A DNA stretch of 64,000 nucleotides from Blastococcus saxobsidens (GCF_002938435.1 NZ_POQT01000023.1:1-64000); one strand, 5' to 3'; counted from the stretch's first letter, positions 25,416 through 34,954 are shown. Translations and numbers: made by a program. Notes: generated by a model not told the origin, from the letters alone.

Positions 25416-25517
25416 AGCGGGTTCCTTCCACGGCATCGGGGCCCGCCGGGCCGGCAGCCGCACCCGTGAGGGGCGGCCGCCGGCACGGCGACGGCGCAAC
25501 AGGGGGCGGGTCAGGGC

Positions 25518-26378
25518 CTAGGTCAGCAGGTCCTTGGCCTTCTGCAGCAGGTTCTTCGTGTCCGACTGCGGGGTCCCGAACAGCCGCGGGTCCCCGGGCG
25601 GCAGGATCGGCGCGTCGGCCGTCGCCTCGATCGGGCGGGCGGAGAACGTGCCCCTGCCGTCGCCGGCCGGTCCGGATGCCCAGCGGCCGGCGGCGGCGTC
25701 GGGGCCGTCGGAGGCGTCGATGAAGGCGTAGCCGTAGTCGGCCGGCTCCTCCTCGAGCGGGAACGCCTCGGGCACCGGGATGCCCTCCAGCCCGTCGGCC
25801 TTGAGCTCTTCGATGGCGGCCAGCCACTGCATCTGGTGCATGTGGTCGCGGGCGATGAGGAACTTGAACATCTCCTTGACGCCCGGGTCGTCGGTCATGT
25901 TGTAGAGCCGGGCGACCTGGAGGCGGCCCATCATCTCGGCGGTCGCGTTGTAGTGGAAGTCGGCCATCAGGTTGCCGCTGGCGGTCACGTACCCGCCGCT
26001 CCACGGCAGGCCCATCGAGTCCCGGTAGTAGGCGCCGCCGCCGTTGACGATGGCGTGCTGCGGATTCGTGGTGCCGAACCCGGCGGCCGCCTCCTTGCTG
26101 CGGTCGGCGGCGTCCGGCTTGAGCGGCTGGTGGTCCAGCAGCCGGTCGATCATCGTCACGATCATCTCGACGTGGGCCAGCTCCTCGGTGCCGATGGCCA
26201 GGAGCATGTCCTTGTACTTGCCGGGCAACCGGCAGTTCCAGCCCTGCAGCAGGTACTGGGTGGCGACGGTCATCTCGCCCCACTGGCCGCCGAGGATCTC
26301 CTGCATCCTGCGGGCGAAGGCGGCGTCGGGACCGTCGGGCTTCGCCTCGTACTGCAGGGCGTGGGTGTGCGTGAACAT
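25518..26378 (-). CDS. katN: Manganese catalase
   Basis: A 286-residue ferritin-like di-manganese catalase. It begins MFTHTHALQYEAKPD and AFARRMQEILGGQWGEMTVATQYLLQGWN, with metal ligands in the GGQWGEM and TEELAHVEMIVTMID helices and again in HYNATAEMMGRLQVARLY and ARDHMHQMQWLAAIEEL (Glu/His ligands). The ATG at 26378 follows CCAGGGAGCAGAG. The C-terminal ~60 residues are a disordered Gly/Pro-rich tail. It removes hydrogen peroxide without haem. Confidence 0.93.
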   Translation of the reverse strand: MFTHTHALQYEAKPDGPDAAFARRMQEILGGQWGEMTVATQYLLQGWNCRLPGKYKDMLLAIGTEELAHVEMIVTMIDRLLDHQPLKPDAADRSKEAAAGFGTTNPQHAIVNGGGAYYRDSMGLPWSGGYVTASGNLMADFHYNATAEMMGRLQVARLYNMTDDPGVKEMFKFLIARDHMHQMQWLAAIEELKADGLEGIPVPEAFPLEEEPADYGYAFIDASDGPDAAAGRWASGPAGDGRGTFSARPIEATADAPILPPGDPRLFGTPQSDTKNLLQKAKDLLT

Positions 26379-26491
26379 CTCTGCTCCCTGGTGCGTCGTC
26401 GCGCCGCCGCTGCTGCGGTGGCACCAGCTATCTGCCCCCGCCGGCTGGCCCGCCCGTGCCGACCGCTGGCCCGCCGGTGCCAACCTGGCGC

Positions 26492-27226
26492 TCAGCGGTC
26501 GGGAAGCGCCACGGTCAGCGTGAACTCCGCACCGTGCGCTGCCCAGATCAGGCGGCCGCCCAGCTCGCGGGTCTGCCGCTGCACCGACCGCAGCCCCAGC
26601 CCGGTGAGGTCCATGGGCGGCTGCGTGCGGCTCAGGTGCCCGATCACCTGCCGGGCCGGGACGCCGGCCTGGCTCAGCGAGAGGTGCACCCAGCCCGGCC
26701 GGCGCTCCACCCGCAGCCGCACGGGCCGGCCCGCGCCGTGGCGGTGCGCGTTCTCCAGCAGGTTGGTGAGGATGCGGCCCACCCGCGCATCGGCGACGGT
26801 CACCTCGCCGGCCCCGTCGCCGACCTGCACGGTCAGCTGTGCACGCGGCAGGCCCGAGGAGGCGAGCGCCGCCTGCAGGACGTCGCGCAGCAGCCGGGTG
26901 CCGGGGCGGCCCGCAGCCCCCGTGCTGGCGTCGGCCGTGCGCAGCATCGAGGACAGGTGCGCCGTCTGCGCCCGTGCCAGCTCCAGCAGCTCGCGGCCCC
27001 GCTCGGGTGTGCGGTCGAGGGTGCCCAGCACCGCCTCGAGCGAGGCGAGCGGGCTGCGCATGTCGTGGCAGAGCGCCCGCAGGACGGCGTCCTCGGCGGT
27101 GGGCGCCTCGGGGTCGGTCGGCCGGCGGGGGCGTGGAAGATGCGCGCGGAGCACGCGGGCGAGATCGTTGAGCAGTCCGTGGCGGGGCTTCGACGTCGAG
27201 ACGTCGGGGGCGAGGGTCACGGGCAC
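26492..27226 (-). CDS. Histidine kinase without a sensor domain
   Basis: A 244-residue protein with a HisKA-like box LRALCHDMRSPLASLEAVLG (His), followed by a degenerate-looking HATPase domain with N-box RILTNLLENAHRHGAG and G-boxes reduced to LTGLGLRSVQRQTRELGG. No membrane or PAS/GAF region is seen, so it probably takes its signal from a partner. The start is GTG 27226 or GTG 27220 behind GAGGAG. It is divergent from the response regulator at 27282 across ~55 bp, so the two share a promoter region. Confidence 0.8.
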   Translation of the reverse strand: MPVTLAPDVSTSKPRHGLLNDLARVLRAHLPRPRRPTDPEAPTAEDAVLRALCHDMRSPLASLEAVLGTLDRTPERGRELLELARAQTAHLSSMLRTADASTGAAGRPGTRLLRDVLQAALASSGLPRAQLTVQVGDGAGEVTVADARVGRILTNLLENAHRHGAGRPVRLRVERRPGWVHLSLSQAGVPARQVIGHLSRTQPPMDLTGLGLRSVQRQTRELGGRLIWAAHGAEFTLTVALPDR

Positions 27227-27281
27227 CTCCTCACGGGGAACCGGTCAGCAGCGCCGGGGAACGACGACCGACAGGGAATCG

Positions 27282-28004
27282 GTGACTGGGACGGACGACG
27301 CGCTCGCTGCTGAACGCGGGGCACCGGTGGACGTGGTGGTCGTGGACGACCACCCGCTGTTCACCCGGGGGCTGACCCTGCTGCTGCCGGGGCTGAGCGG
27401 CGGCAGGGTGCGGGTGGTGGGGACGACGGACGACGCGTCGGCCGCGGCCGCGCTGGTGCGCCGGCACCACGCGGACGTGGCGATCGTCGACCTGCACATG
27501 CCGCCGCCCGGGGGCACGAGGGCGATCGCGGCCATCCGGCGGGCCGACCCGATGGTGCGGGTCGTGGCGCTGTCCGGGCTGGCCGAGGCGGACGCGGCGA
27601 TCGAGGCGCTCCGCGCCGGGGCCGCGGGGTTCCTGCCGAAGACGGCCGACCCGGAGCACCTGGTGCGCCCGCTGCTCGCCGTCCTCGACGGCTGGTCGGT
27701 GGTCCCGGAGGCGCTGCTGCGGCAGCTGCTGGCCGAGGCCACGCCCACCGGCGAGCAGAGCATCGCCGACCAGCTGACCGCCGACGAGCGGCGGCTCTGG
27801 CGGCTGATCGCCGACGGCACCAGCACCGTGGACATCGCCACGACGCTGCACGTCTCGGAGCGGACGACGAAGCGGCTGGTCGCGCACCTGCTGCGCCGGC
27901 TGGACGTGGCGACTCGGGTGGAGGCGGCGGCGCTGGCCGGGCGGGTGGGTCTGGGCAAGGGCACCGGCGGCCTCGGGCGGCAGACCGGTGGCCTGGCCGG
28001 GTGA
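27282..28004 (+). CDS. LuxR-type response regulator
   Basis: A 240-residue protein from GTG 27282. The receiver has VDVVVVDDHPLFTRGLTLLL, phospho-Asp in VAIVDLHMPPPGG, and GAAGFLPKTADPEHL. The C-terminal helix-turn-helix (LTADERRLWRLIADGTSTVDIATTLHVSERTTKRLVAHLLRRLDVATRVEAAALA) is LuxR-like. A Gly-rich tail follows. It is divergently paired with the sensorless kinase and convergent with the PH-domain genes. Confidence 0.88.
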   Translation: MTGTDDALAAERGAPVDVVVVDDHPLFTRGLTLLLPGLSGGRVRVVGTTDDASAAAALVRRHHADVAIVDLHMPPPGGTRAIAAIRRADPMVRVVALSGLAEADAAIEALRAGAAGFLPKTADPEHLVRPLLAVLDGWSVVPEALLRQLLAEATPTGEQSIADQLTADERRLWRLIADGTSTVDIATTLHVSERTTKRLVAHLLRRLDVATRVEAAALAGRVGLGKGTGGLGRQTGGLAG

Positions 28005-28107
28005 GTGGCGCGCGATGACATCGCCGGGCCCGCTACCCGCCCGGGTGATCGTCACGCACCGGTTCAGGAAAGGTTCACCTTCCTGGCTCTACCGCCCGGC
28101 CGGGTGG

Positions 28108-29580
28108 TCAGTCCCGGGCGCCTGCAGGGGCCAGCGCGCCGGCCCACGGGCCGGAGGCGGCGGCCGTGAAGGCGGGCACCTCCGCCGCGTCCATGTCCAC
28201 GGCGTCGTAGCCGCCGCTGCCGGCGCCCACGCAGGCGGTGACCGTGGCCAGGCCGGCGCGGCGCTGGAACCAGGACTGCCGCACCTGCCAGCCGATGACG
28301 GCGCGCTGCTCGAGCACCGCCTCGGTGCGCACCAGCCAGCCGCTGCGGACGCTGAACGAACGCGGCCCCACGGCGTGCCCCAGTCCCGCGTAGAGCCCTC
28401 GGGCCAGCGGCACGCCGAGGACGGTCAGCACGACGCCGGCGACCAGCAGGTCCCAGCGGCCCGTCGTCGCCAGCAGCAGGGCACCGCCGGCGGTCACCAG
28501 CACGCCGAGGACCAGCGCGCGGACGATCCGGCGGCGCAGGGCGGCCGGCGGGTGCGCGGTCAGGGGGCCGGGGTCCTCGACCAGCCGGTGCGCCAGCGCC
28601 CACCCCTCGCCCCTCGGGCCGAGGGGGAGCAGTTGCCCGCGACGTTCGGCGTCGGCCAGACCGGTGACCAGGGCCCCGGTCCGGGCGGCCCCGACCCAGC
28701 GCATGCCGAGGCCCTGGGAGACGCTGGCCCCGCGGATCCGGTCGATCTCCAGCTCGGTGTGCCTGCGGGTGAACAGCCCGCGGACGGCGACGAGCGTGCC
28801 GCCGCGGCGGACCAGCCGGAACTTCCAGTTCACGACGGCGGCGCCGATGATCGACCCGGCGATCAGGAGCAGCAGTCCGCCGGCGACGAGCAGCGCGATC
28901 ACCCAGCCACCGGGCACCTCGACGTCCGGCAGCGGGTCGAGCAGGGGGTCGGGGAGTTCGTCGCCCAGCCGGAACAGGGCGGCGACACCGGCGGCGGGCA
29001 GGGCGAGGTAGCTGCCGACCAGCGGTGCGTACAGCAGCCACCGGTTGCGCCAGCGGAAGAGCTCCTCCTCCTCGGCCGGCGTCTCGACGTCGTCGGCCGA
29101 CGGTTCGCCGGCCGGTGCGCGGTGGGTGAGGACGGCGACGCGCAGCCGGTCGCCCTCGGCGCGGGGGACGCCGTCGACCAGCACCTCCTCGTCCTGCCCG
29201 GCGGTGCCGGCGGCCGCGTCGATGCGCACCCGGACCAGCCCGAACAGCCGGTGGACCACCGGTTCCTCGACCTCGACGCCGCGGATCCGGTCGTTGGGCA
29301 CGGTGCGCACCGAGCGGGACAGCAGCCCCCGGGTGACGACGACCGCCGCCGGCCCGTCGGCGTAGGAGAACCGCCACCAGGACAGCGCCGCGGCCGCCAG
29401 CGAGAGCAGCGTGATCCCGATGGCGAGCAGCACGACCGTCGTCATGCCACCGCCGAAGCCGGTGGCCGCGAGGATCGGGATGAGCACGGGCACCAGCTGG
29501 CGGGCCTGCTTGAACGTGACGGTGTGCACCAGCACGACCCGCGGCGAGGTCCGGCGGGCCGCCGGCAGGGGAGGTGGCAT
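28108..29580 (-). CDS. Membrane protein with bacterial PH (bPH2/YdbT-like) domains
   Basis: A 490-residue protein. Two helices (LVPVLIPILAATGFGG, TVVLLAIGITLLSLAAAALSWW) lead to a bPH2 domain (VVTRGLLSRSVRTVPNDRIRGVEVEEPVVHRLFGLVRVRIDAA), then further helices and a second unit (VRRGGTLVAVRGLFTRRHTELEIDRIRGASVSQGLGMRWVGAA), and a third near RSGWLVRTEAVLEQRAVIGWQVRQSWFQRRAGLATV. This is the YdbT architecture. Its start overlaps the stop of the upstream YdbS-like gene (TGATG), so the pair is an operon. Function is envelope-related but undefined. Confidence 0.87.
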   Translation of the reverse strand: MPPPLPAARRTSPRVVLVHTVTFKQARQLVPVLIPILAATGFGGGMTTVVLLAIGITLLSLAAAALSWWRFSYADGPAAVVVTRGLLSRSVRTVPNDRIRGVEVEEPVVHRLFGLVRVRIDAAAGTAGQDEEVLVDGVPRAEGDRLRVAVLTHRAPAGEPSADDVETPAEEEELFRWRNRWLLYAPLVGSYLALPAAGVAALFRLGDELPDPLLDPLPDVEVPGGWVIALLVAGGLLLLIAGSIIGAAVVNWKFRLVRRGGTLVAVRGLFTRRHTELEIDRIRGASVSQGLGMRWVGAARTGALVTGLADAERRGQLLPLGPRGEGWALAHRLVEDPGPLTAHPPAALRRRIVRALVLGVLVTAGGALLLATTGRWDLLVAGVVLTVLGVPLARGLYAGLGHAVGPRSFSVRSGWLVRTEAVLEQRAVIGWQVRQSWFQRRAGLATVTACVGAGSGGYDAVDMDAAEVPAFTAAASGPWAGALAPAGARD

Positions 29581-30092
29581 CACGTCGCCTGGTCGCGGAC
29601 CATCTCGGCCCGGCGGGCGAGGTCGTCGGCCACCCGCTGGGCCATGCCGTGCTCCAGGTGCCAGATGCGCACGGTGCCCTGGCTGGAGGCGGTCAGGACA
29701 GCGACCGTGGCCAGCCCGAACATCTGCTGCAGGACGCCGCGGGTGACGTCGACGGTCTGGATGCGCGAGATCGGCACCAGCGTCCAGGTCTGGGTGAGCC
29801 AGCCGGTGCGCGTGTAAGCGGCCTCCGCGGTGATCTCCCAGCGGTGGATCCGGTGCTTGACCCAGGGGCTGATGCCCACGCTGACGATCAGCTGCGCCAG
29901 GCCCAGGGTGGGCAGCACCCAGCGGAGCACCGGGACGGGGCCGCCCGCCGAGGCCGGGACGAACAGCAGGAACGCCCCGATGCCCAGCCAGAGGAAGACG
30001 GCGCTGATCGCGCCCTCGGTGGTCCACAGGCCGATGGCCGCCCGAGGAAGCGACCAGGCCGGCTCGCGCACGGGTGACGGAGCGGTGGTCAT
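29580..30092 (-). CDS. bPH2-domain membrane protein (YdbS-like)
   Basis: A 170-residue protein from ATG 30092. Two helices (LWTTEGAISAVFLWLGIGAFLLFVPA and LRWVLPTLGLAQLIVSVG) precede one bPH2 domain: YTRTGWLTQTWTLVPISRIQTVDVTRGVLQQMFGLATVAVLTASSQGTVRIWHL. It is the usual upstream partner of a YdbT-like multi-domain protein, and the two genes overlap by one base. An ATG 9 bp upstream (MGAMTTAP) is possible. Confidence 0.88.
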   Translation of the reverse strand: MTTAPSPVREPAWSLPRAAIGLWTTEGAISAVFLWLGIGAFLLFVPASAGGPVPVLRWVLPTLGLAQLIVSVGISPWVKHRIHRWEITAEAAYTRTGWLTQTWTLVPISRIQTVDVTRGVLQQMFGLATVAVLTASSQGTVRIWHLEHGMAQRVADDLARRAEMVRDQAT

Positions 30093-30338
30093 CGCCCCCA
30101 TCCTGCCAGCGGCGGCCGGGCGAATGGATCGTCGCGCCAGAGGGGCGTCCCGACGAGGCGGATGACGGAAGCCGCCGGGCGGTCCACCGTGCGGACGATT
30201 TGTCACAAAAAGTAATTGGTCCGTTGCGGTTCGTGATAACGATCGAACAACGGATCGCCACGACGTCATTGCGTTCACTGATCAAGAACTGCCGAGTTCC
30301 TGACCAGCCCCTGGTCCGTGACGTTCGTGAGGTGCGCC

Positions 30339-33300
30339 GTGATCCGTCCCGCAGGTTCGTCGACTCGCTGGTTCCTGCGCGGACGGGCACGGGCTCCTCT
30401 CGGTCGCGGACTCCTCGTCGGAGTGGTCACCTCAGCGGTGGTGGCCGGTTCGGCGACGGGGGTGCTGGCTGCGCCGGCGAGCGCGCCGTCGGCGAAGGTG
30501 GCGGTGTCGGAGCTGCTGGCGCCGGTGCTGCACGGCAAGGCCACGGCCGCCGGCTCGGGTAGCCAGTCGATCCGCTTCTCCGCGCGGACCGTGGGCGCGA
30601 CCACCTGGAATCTGCTCGATGGGGTCAGTGTGGCCGGTACCGAGGCCTACCGGGCGCTGCCTGAGGGGCGGCTGTCGATCGGGCAGACTTTCGAGTACCA
30701 GATCGCGCACTGTGATGGCACCGGCTGCACCGCCGCCGAGGTCAAGACAGGTGTCGTTTCGCCGGCCCTGGGTGCGGGAGTGCGGCCGGGGGCGACCCGG
30801 GTGCCGGTCACCATCGGTGACCGGATCGGCGCACAGGTCGACGTCGGTACCGGCAATCTGCTGGTGACCGCCGACCTGTTCTCCCTGCCCCGGCGTTCGG
30901 GCTCCCCGTTGGAGGTGGGAATTGCCTACAACAGCACCACCCGCGCCCGCGGGGAGTCGCACTTCCTGAACTCGGTGGGCGCCTCCAGCTCGGGCTGGCG
31001 GCTGTCGACCGCCCGGGACGTGCGCCTGCGATCGGTCCCCGGAGCGGGGACGGTGACCTACTTCGGCCCGAACGGGCTGACCGGCACCTTCACCGCCGAC
31101 GGCGCCGGCGGGTACAACTCCCCGGCAGGGTTCAAGATGACCTTGAGTGCGCTTTCGGGAGGGGGCTGGACGCTCAATGACCACGGCAGCGGTGACACCC
31201 GCCATTTCGCCGGGAACGGGCTGATGACCGAGCTGGTCGACCGCAACGGCAACGCCACCACCTTCAGCTACAACACCGACGGTGGGCTGACCTCGATCCG
31301 CTCGGACCAGGGCAGTGCGGGGGCCAGCAGGCTGGCGGTGACTCTCGGCGGGACCACCCCGCGGCAGATCGCCGCGTTGAGCCAGACCGCGGACGGTGCC
31401 GGTGGGGGGACCCGCTCGGTGACGTTCACCTACGACCCTGACCGCAACTACCTGACCGGGTTCACCGATGCCGAAGGTCGCACGACGGCGTTCTTCCACG
31501 GCTCCAGTGGCAACCTCAACCGGATCACCGCCCCCGGCGGAGCGGTCACCTCGTTCTCCTACGACGCCTACGGTCGGGTGGAGTCGATCACCCAGCCGAC
31601 CGCCGGCGACCCGGCCGGGGCGGTCACCCGGCTGCTGTACCACGACGGGACGTTCACCGACGTCGCGGACCCCAACAGCGACCAGACCACGGCCGTGGAC
31701 CACACCGCGCACACCCGGTACCACCTCACCGGCGACGGCTGGCAGCTGGTGCAGCGCGCGATCGACCCGGCCGGCCACCAGCGCTCGGCCACCTACACCC
31801 CGTTCCTGGACGTCGCCTCTGCGACCGACCCGGCCGGCACCGGAACCTTCGGCTACGACCCGGCGGTCAACGGCGGGCAGTCGCTGACCGCCACCACCGC
31901 ACCGACCGGCGCCGGCTCCTCCTTCGCCTACGGCAACACCGCCCAGGCCACCCGCTTCCAGCCGACCTCGGGCACCGACGCCCAGGGCCGCGCCTCCACC
32001 TACACCTACAACGGTGCCGGCAACCGGCTCAGCGCCGCCAACGCCTCCTCCGCGCAGGCGTCGGTGACCTACAACGCCGATGGCACGGTCGCCACCGCCA
32101 CCAGCCCGTCGGGTGGAGTCACCACCTACGGCTATGACACCGTCGGCCAGCTGACCTCGATCACCCCGCCGGCCGACTCCACCTTGGGAACGCGGTCCTA
32201 CACCTACGACGGGTACGGCCGGGTGGCGACCTACACCTCCGGGCGGGGGATCACCGAGACCTACACCTACGACGCCCTGGACCGCGTCACCGCGGTCGAC
32301 TACTCCGATCCCACCCCGACCGTCTCCTACACCTATGACACCGCCGGGCGCACCGATCTACGAACCGACGCCTCCGGCACCACCGACTACGGCTACGACC
32401 CGCTGGGCCGGCTCACGTCCCGCACCCACACCGCCACACCTGGCATCGCGGTCACCTACAGCTACGACAAGGCCGGCAACCTCGCCTCGGCGACCAACGC
32501 CGCCGGCACCACCACCTACGCCTACGACGCCCGTAACCTGGTCACCCGCGCAGTGAGCCCCGCGGGGCGGCCGATCGAGTTCACCCACGACGCCTCCGGG
32601 CGGCGCACCGACACCTGGTTCAACCGCACCACCGACGGCTACAACGGCACCACCACCTTCGCCGCGCACACCCACACCGACTACGACGCCTCCTCCCGGG
32701 TCGCCCGGGTGTGGACGGCCAGGGCCGGCAACGACGCCGACCGGGTCACCGACTTCACCTACTCCTACGCCTCCCCCGGAACCAGCGTCTGCGCCGGCGC
32801 CCCCGCCGCCGGCACCGACACCGGCATACGCTGGACCCAGACCGACAACCGCACCGGCGCGCAGACTGCCTACTGCTACGACACCGCCAACCGGCTGATC
32901 TCCGCCAGCACCCCCGGCGCCGACACCTGGGCCTACAGCTACGACGTCAACGGCAACCGCACCCAGGCGGTGAAGAACGGCACCGTGGTGCAGACCCTGT
33001 CGGTCAACGCCGCCGACCAGATCACCAGCACCGGTTACGGCTACGACGCCTCCGGCAACACCCTGACCGACAGCCACGGCGCGGCCACCTACAACGGGGC
33101 GGACCAGATGACTGCCCTGACCGACAACGCCGGCACCCACACCTACACCTACGCCGGGATCGATCAGACCGAGCTGATCGCCGAGGGCAACGGGCGCACC
33201 TACACCCACGGCCGGACCGACGAGGCCGGGGTGCCCCTGATCGAGTCCTTCGTCTCCAGCGGCACCACCTTCGCCTACCTCTACGACCCCGCCGGCACAC

Positions 33301-33830
33301 CTCTGGCCATCCTCGCCGGGACCAACACCCACTACCTCGGCCTAGACGGGCTCGGCTCGGTGGTGGCCGCGGTCAACCACAGCGGCACCCACACCGCCGC
33401 CTGGAGCTATGACCCTTGGGGGCAGGCCACCGCGACCGCGATGAACGGCAGCGGCATCGCCAGCCGCCGGATCTACGGCTACGCCGGCGGCCTGCCCGAC
33501 CGCAACACCGGCCTGGTGCACTTCGGTCAACGCTGGTACGACCCCGAAACCGGCCGCTTCACCCAACAGGACAGCCTCGAAACACTGGCCGACCCCACCC
33601 GCTCCAACCGCTACGAATACGCCGCAGGCAACCCAATCAACTACGTCGACCCGACGGGGCGGGACTTCAGCATCAGCGGCTGCGGCGCTGCAGGGCTCGC
33701 CATAGGAATTGGGCTCGGCTTCGCCTTTCCGATATTCGCCGGTGCGGCAACTTTGTTCGAAGCCTTCATCGCAGGCGCTTCGGGGTCGTTGTTGGGAACG
33801 GGTTTCGATGCGATCTGCTCGACTTTCTGA
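30339..33830 (+). CDS. Secreted RHS/YD-repeat protein with variable C-terminal tip
   Basis: A 1163-residue protein with a long Sec signal peptide (RGLLVGVVTSAVVAGSATG, cleavage near VLAAPASA), a DUF6531-like region (VDVGTGNLLVTADLFSLPRR), then many YD repeats (GYDTVGQLTSI, YTYDGYGRVATYTSG, YSYDKAGNLASATN and others). The RHS core ends YGYAGGLPDRNTGLVHFGQRWYDPETGRFTQQDSL...RYEYAAGNPINYVDPTG. After DPTGR comes a 55-residue tip rich in Gly and hydrophobic residues with two Cys. RHS shells encapsulate a C-terminal effector, so this is probably a contact- or secretion-dependent toxin. Start GTG 30339 has GAGG upstream; GTG 30318 is an alternative. GC drops in the tip. Confidence 0.9.
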   Translation: MIRPAGSSTRWFLRGRARAPLGRGLLVGVVTSAVVAGSATGVLAAPASAPSAKVAVSELLAPVLHGKATAAGSGSQSIRFSARTVGATTWNLLDGVSVAGTEAYRALPEGRLSIGQTFEYQIAHCDGTGCTAAEVKTGVVSPALGAGVRPGATRVPVTIGDRIGAQVDVGTGNLLVTADLFSLPRRSGSPLEVGIAYNSTTRARGESHFLNSVGASSSGWRLSTARDVRLRSVPGAGTVTYFGPNGLTGTFTADGAGGYNSPAGFKMTLSALSGGGWTLNDHGSGDTRHFAGNGLMTELVDRNGNATTFSYNTDGGLTSIRSDQGSAGASRLAVTLGGTTPRQIAALSQTADGAGGGTRSVTFTYDPDRNYLTGFTDAEGRTTAFFHGSSGNLNRITAPGGAVTSFSYDAYGRVESITQPTAGDPAGAVTRLLYHDGTFTDVADPNSDQTTAVDHTAHTRYHLTGDGWQLVQRAIDPAGHQRSATYTPFLDVASATDPAGTGTFGYDPAVNGGQSLTATTAPTGAGSSFAYGNTAQATRFQPTSGTDAQGRASTYTYNGAGNRLSAANASSAQASVTYNADGTVATATSPSGGVTTYGYDTVGQLTSITPPADSTLGTRSYTYDGYGRVATYTSGRGITETYTYDALDRVTAVDYSDPTPTVSYTYDTAGRTDLRTDASGTTDYGYDPLGRLTSRTHTATPGIAVTYSYDKAGNLASATNAAGTTTYAYDARNLVTRAVSPAGRPIEFTHDASGRRTDTWFNRTTDGYNGTTTFAAHTHTDYDASSRVARVWTARAGNDADRVTDFTYSYASPGTSVCAGAPAAGTDTGIRWTQTDNRTGAQTAYCYDTANRLISASTPGADTWAYSYDVNGNRTQAVKNGTVVQTLSVNAADQITSTGYGYDASGNTLTDSHGAATYNGADQMTALTDNAGTHTYTYAGIDQTELIAEGNGRTYTHGRTDEAGVPLIESFVSSGTTFAYLYDPAGTPLAILAGTNTHYLGLDGLGSVVAAVNHSGTHTAAWSYDPWGQATATAMNGSGIASRRIYGYAGGLPDRNTGLVHFGQRWYDPETGRFTQQDSLETLADPTRSNRYEYAAGNPINYVDPTGRDFSISGCGAAGLAIGIGLGFAFPIFAGAATLFEAFIAGASGSLLGTGFDAICSTF

Positions 33831-33859
33831 CCCAATGATCTTAGGAAAGGTTCACATCC

Positions 33860-34066
33860 ATGATAAACAAGGGTAGGCTCGAAAGTAGGAGAGAGCGTCT
33901 CATCGGGGCGCTGGCAGGCTACGGAACGGCGCTGGTTCTCCTAGGCCTTACTCTCGTGGTGGATGCTGGAGGAGACGCCCGGCGCTATCTCATTGTAAGC
34001 GCGTTGATTATCACTGTGGTCACGACGGCCGCCTTGTTGGCCTCCCTCAAGGCTCGGCGGAATTAG
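33860..34066 (+). CDS. Small two-helix membrane protein, candidate immunity protein 1
   Basis: A 68-residue protein starting at ATG 33860 behind AGGAAAGG. It has a basic N-terminus (NKGRLESRRERLIG), helix ALAGYGTALVLLGLTLVVDA, a short loop, and helix YLIVSALIITVVTTAALLASL with a basic tail. It begins 29 bp after the RHS stop, in low-GC sequence unlike the flanking genome. The position right after an RHS tip is that of an immunity gene; I recognise no family. Confidence 0.65.
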   Translation: MINKGRLESRRERLIGALAGYGTALVLLGLTLVVDAGGDARRYLIVSALIITVVTTAALLASLKARRN

Positions 34067-34242
34067 TCGTGGGGCGCCGAACCTGAGCCTCGATCACCGT
34101 CGATCTTGGTCGAGTCCGCCAGCCCCTGATCCGATCTTGGCTGGCGTGGCCGTGGGTGGGCCGCCGGTTTGTCCGGCTCTCCCACTGTCGGTCTCCGGTC
34201 GGGCCCGGTGGGGGTGGTCGGTCAGGCAGCTGCCGGTGGGCC

Positions 34243-34544
34243 TCAGGGAGTGCCGAACAGTTGGTTCCAGGCGGTCTGCCACGGCCAGTCGCGAGGCAGG
34301 TGTAGCCGCAACCGGCGGGCGGAGCAGGCGATCCGGGCTGGGACGGCGATCAACTGGGCGCGGATCGTGCCGCTGATCGCCCGGGCGTGAAAGGCCGAGG
34401 CCAGAGCGCCGGCGGCTCGGATGGCATTGAACGCCATCGCGGCGAACAACAGCCAGGCGGAGTTCGCCGCGAACGACTCCGACGGGAGTGTGCCAGTGGT
34501 CCGGCCTTGAGATTCGGCGTTGACCTGCTTGATGACGAAATTCA
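34243..34544 (-). pseudogene. 3' remnant of an IS1380-type transposase
   Basis: The segment from 34449 down to the stop at 34243 encodes FAAMAFNAIRAAGALASAFHAR, GTIRAQLIAVPARIACSARRL and LHLPRDWPWQTAWNQLF, the C-terminal end of IS1380-family DDE transposases. Upstream the homology continues but in three frames: FVIKQVNAE, then LKAGPLAH, then LPSESFAANSAWLL. One extra T near 34508 and one missing base near 34490 explain the shifts. The 5' part of the element is absent; the remnant ends against the orphan RHS tip at ~34544. Confidence 0.8.
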
Positions 34545-34927
34545 GCTACGCCGGCGGGTTCGACGACCCCCGCAGCGCCCTCGTCCACTTCGGCCAAGGC
34601 TGGTACGACCCCACCACCGGCCGCTTCACCCAGCAGGACAGCCTCGAAACACTGGCCGACCCCACCCGTGCCAACCGCTACGAATACGCCGCCGGAAAAC
34701 CCATCAACTACATTTATCCGACAGGTCTTGAGCGGTGTTGGGTTAGTTCGAGTAATGACAGCTACTGGTGTCGCGACAAGGATGATCTTCTGACCGGGGA
34801 AGGTCTCGACCTCACCTGCCCCCTCATTGGTCTTCGCGTGGGCCTTGCCACGCTACCCTTCAGTGCAGGCTGGGGCCTAGGGCTCGGATTCACAGCGGAT
34901 GTAGTCTGCGATGTCTATAACAAGTAG
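34545..34927 (+). pseudogene. Orphan RHS C-terminal tip cassette (tip 2)
   Basis: Begins at GCTACGCCGGCGG and encodes the last part of an RHS core (LVHFGQGWYDPTTGRFTQQD, LETLADPTRANRYEYAAG) without the shell. The DNA is nearly identical to the core end of the full gene between about 33555 and 33640. After NYIYPTG the sequence diverges into a different 66-residue tip with four Cys and a hydrophobic Gly-rich half. There is no proper start codon; the open frame upstream runs into the transposase remnant. This is the displaced-tip layout known from enterobacterial rhs loci. Confidence 0.8.
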
Positions 34928-34954
34928 ACCGGCGCTCCAGGGAGGGGTCTCGCA

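Noticed and set aside
30339-33830. Type VI secretion-linked RHS
   Set aside because: The protein has a Sec signal peptide, no PAAR domain, and no type VI genes occur in the window.
28070-33860. Shared 13-mer AGGAAAGGTTCAC at ~28.07 kb and ~33.84 kb
   Set aside because: A 13-base match is expected by chance many times in 64 kb; the second copy is the ribosome-binding region of a small gene.
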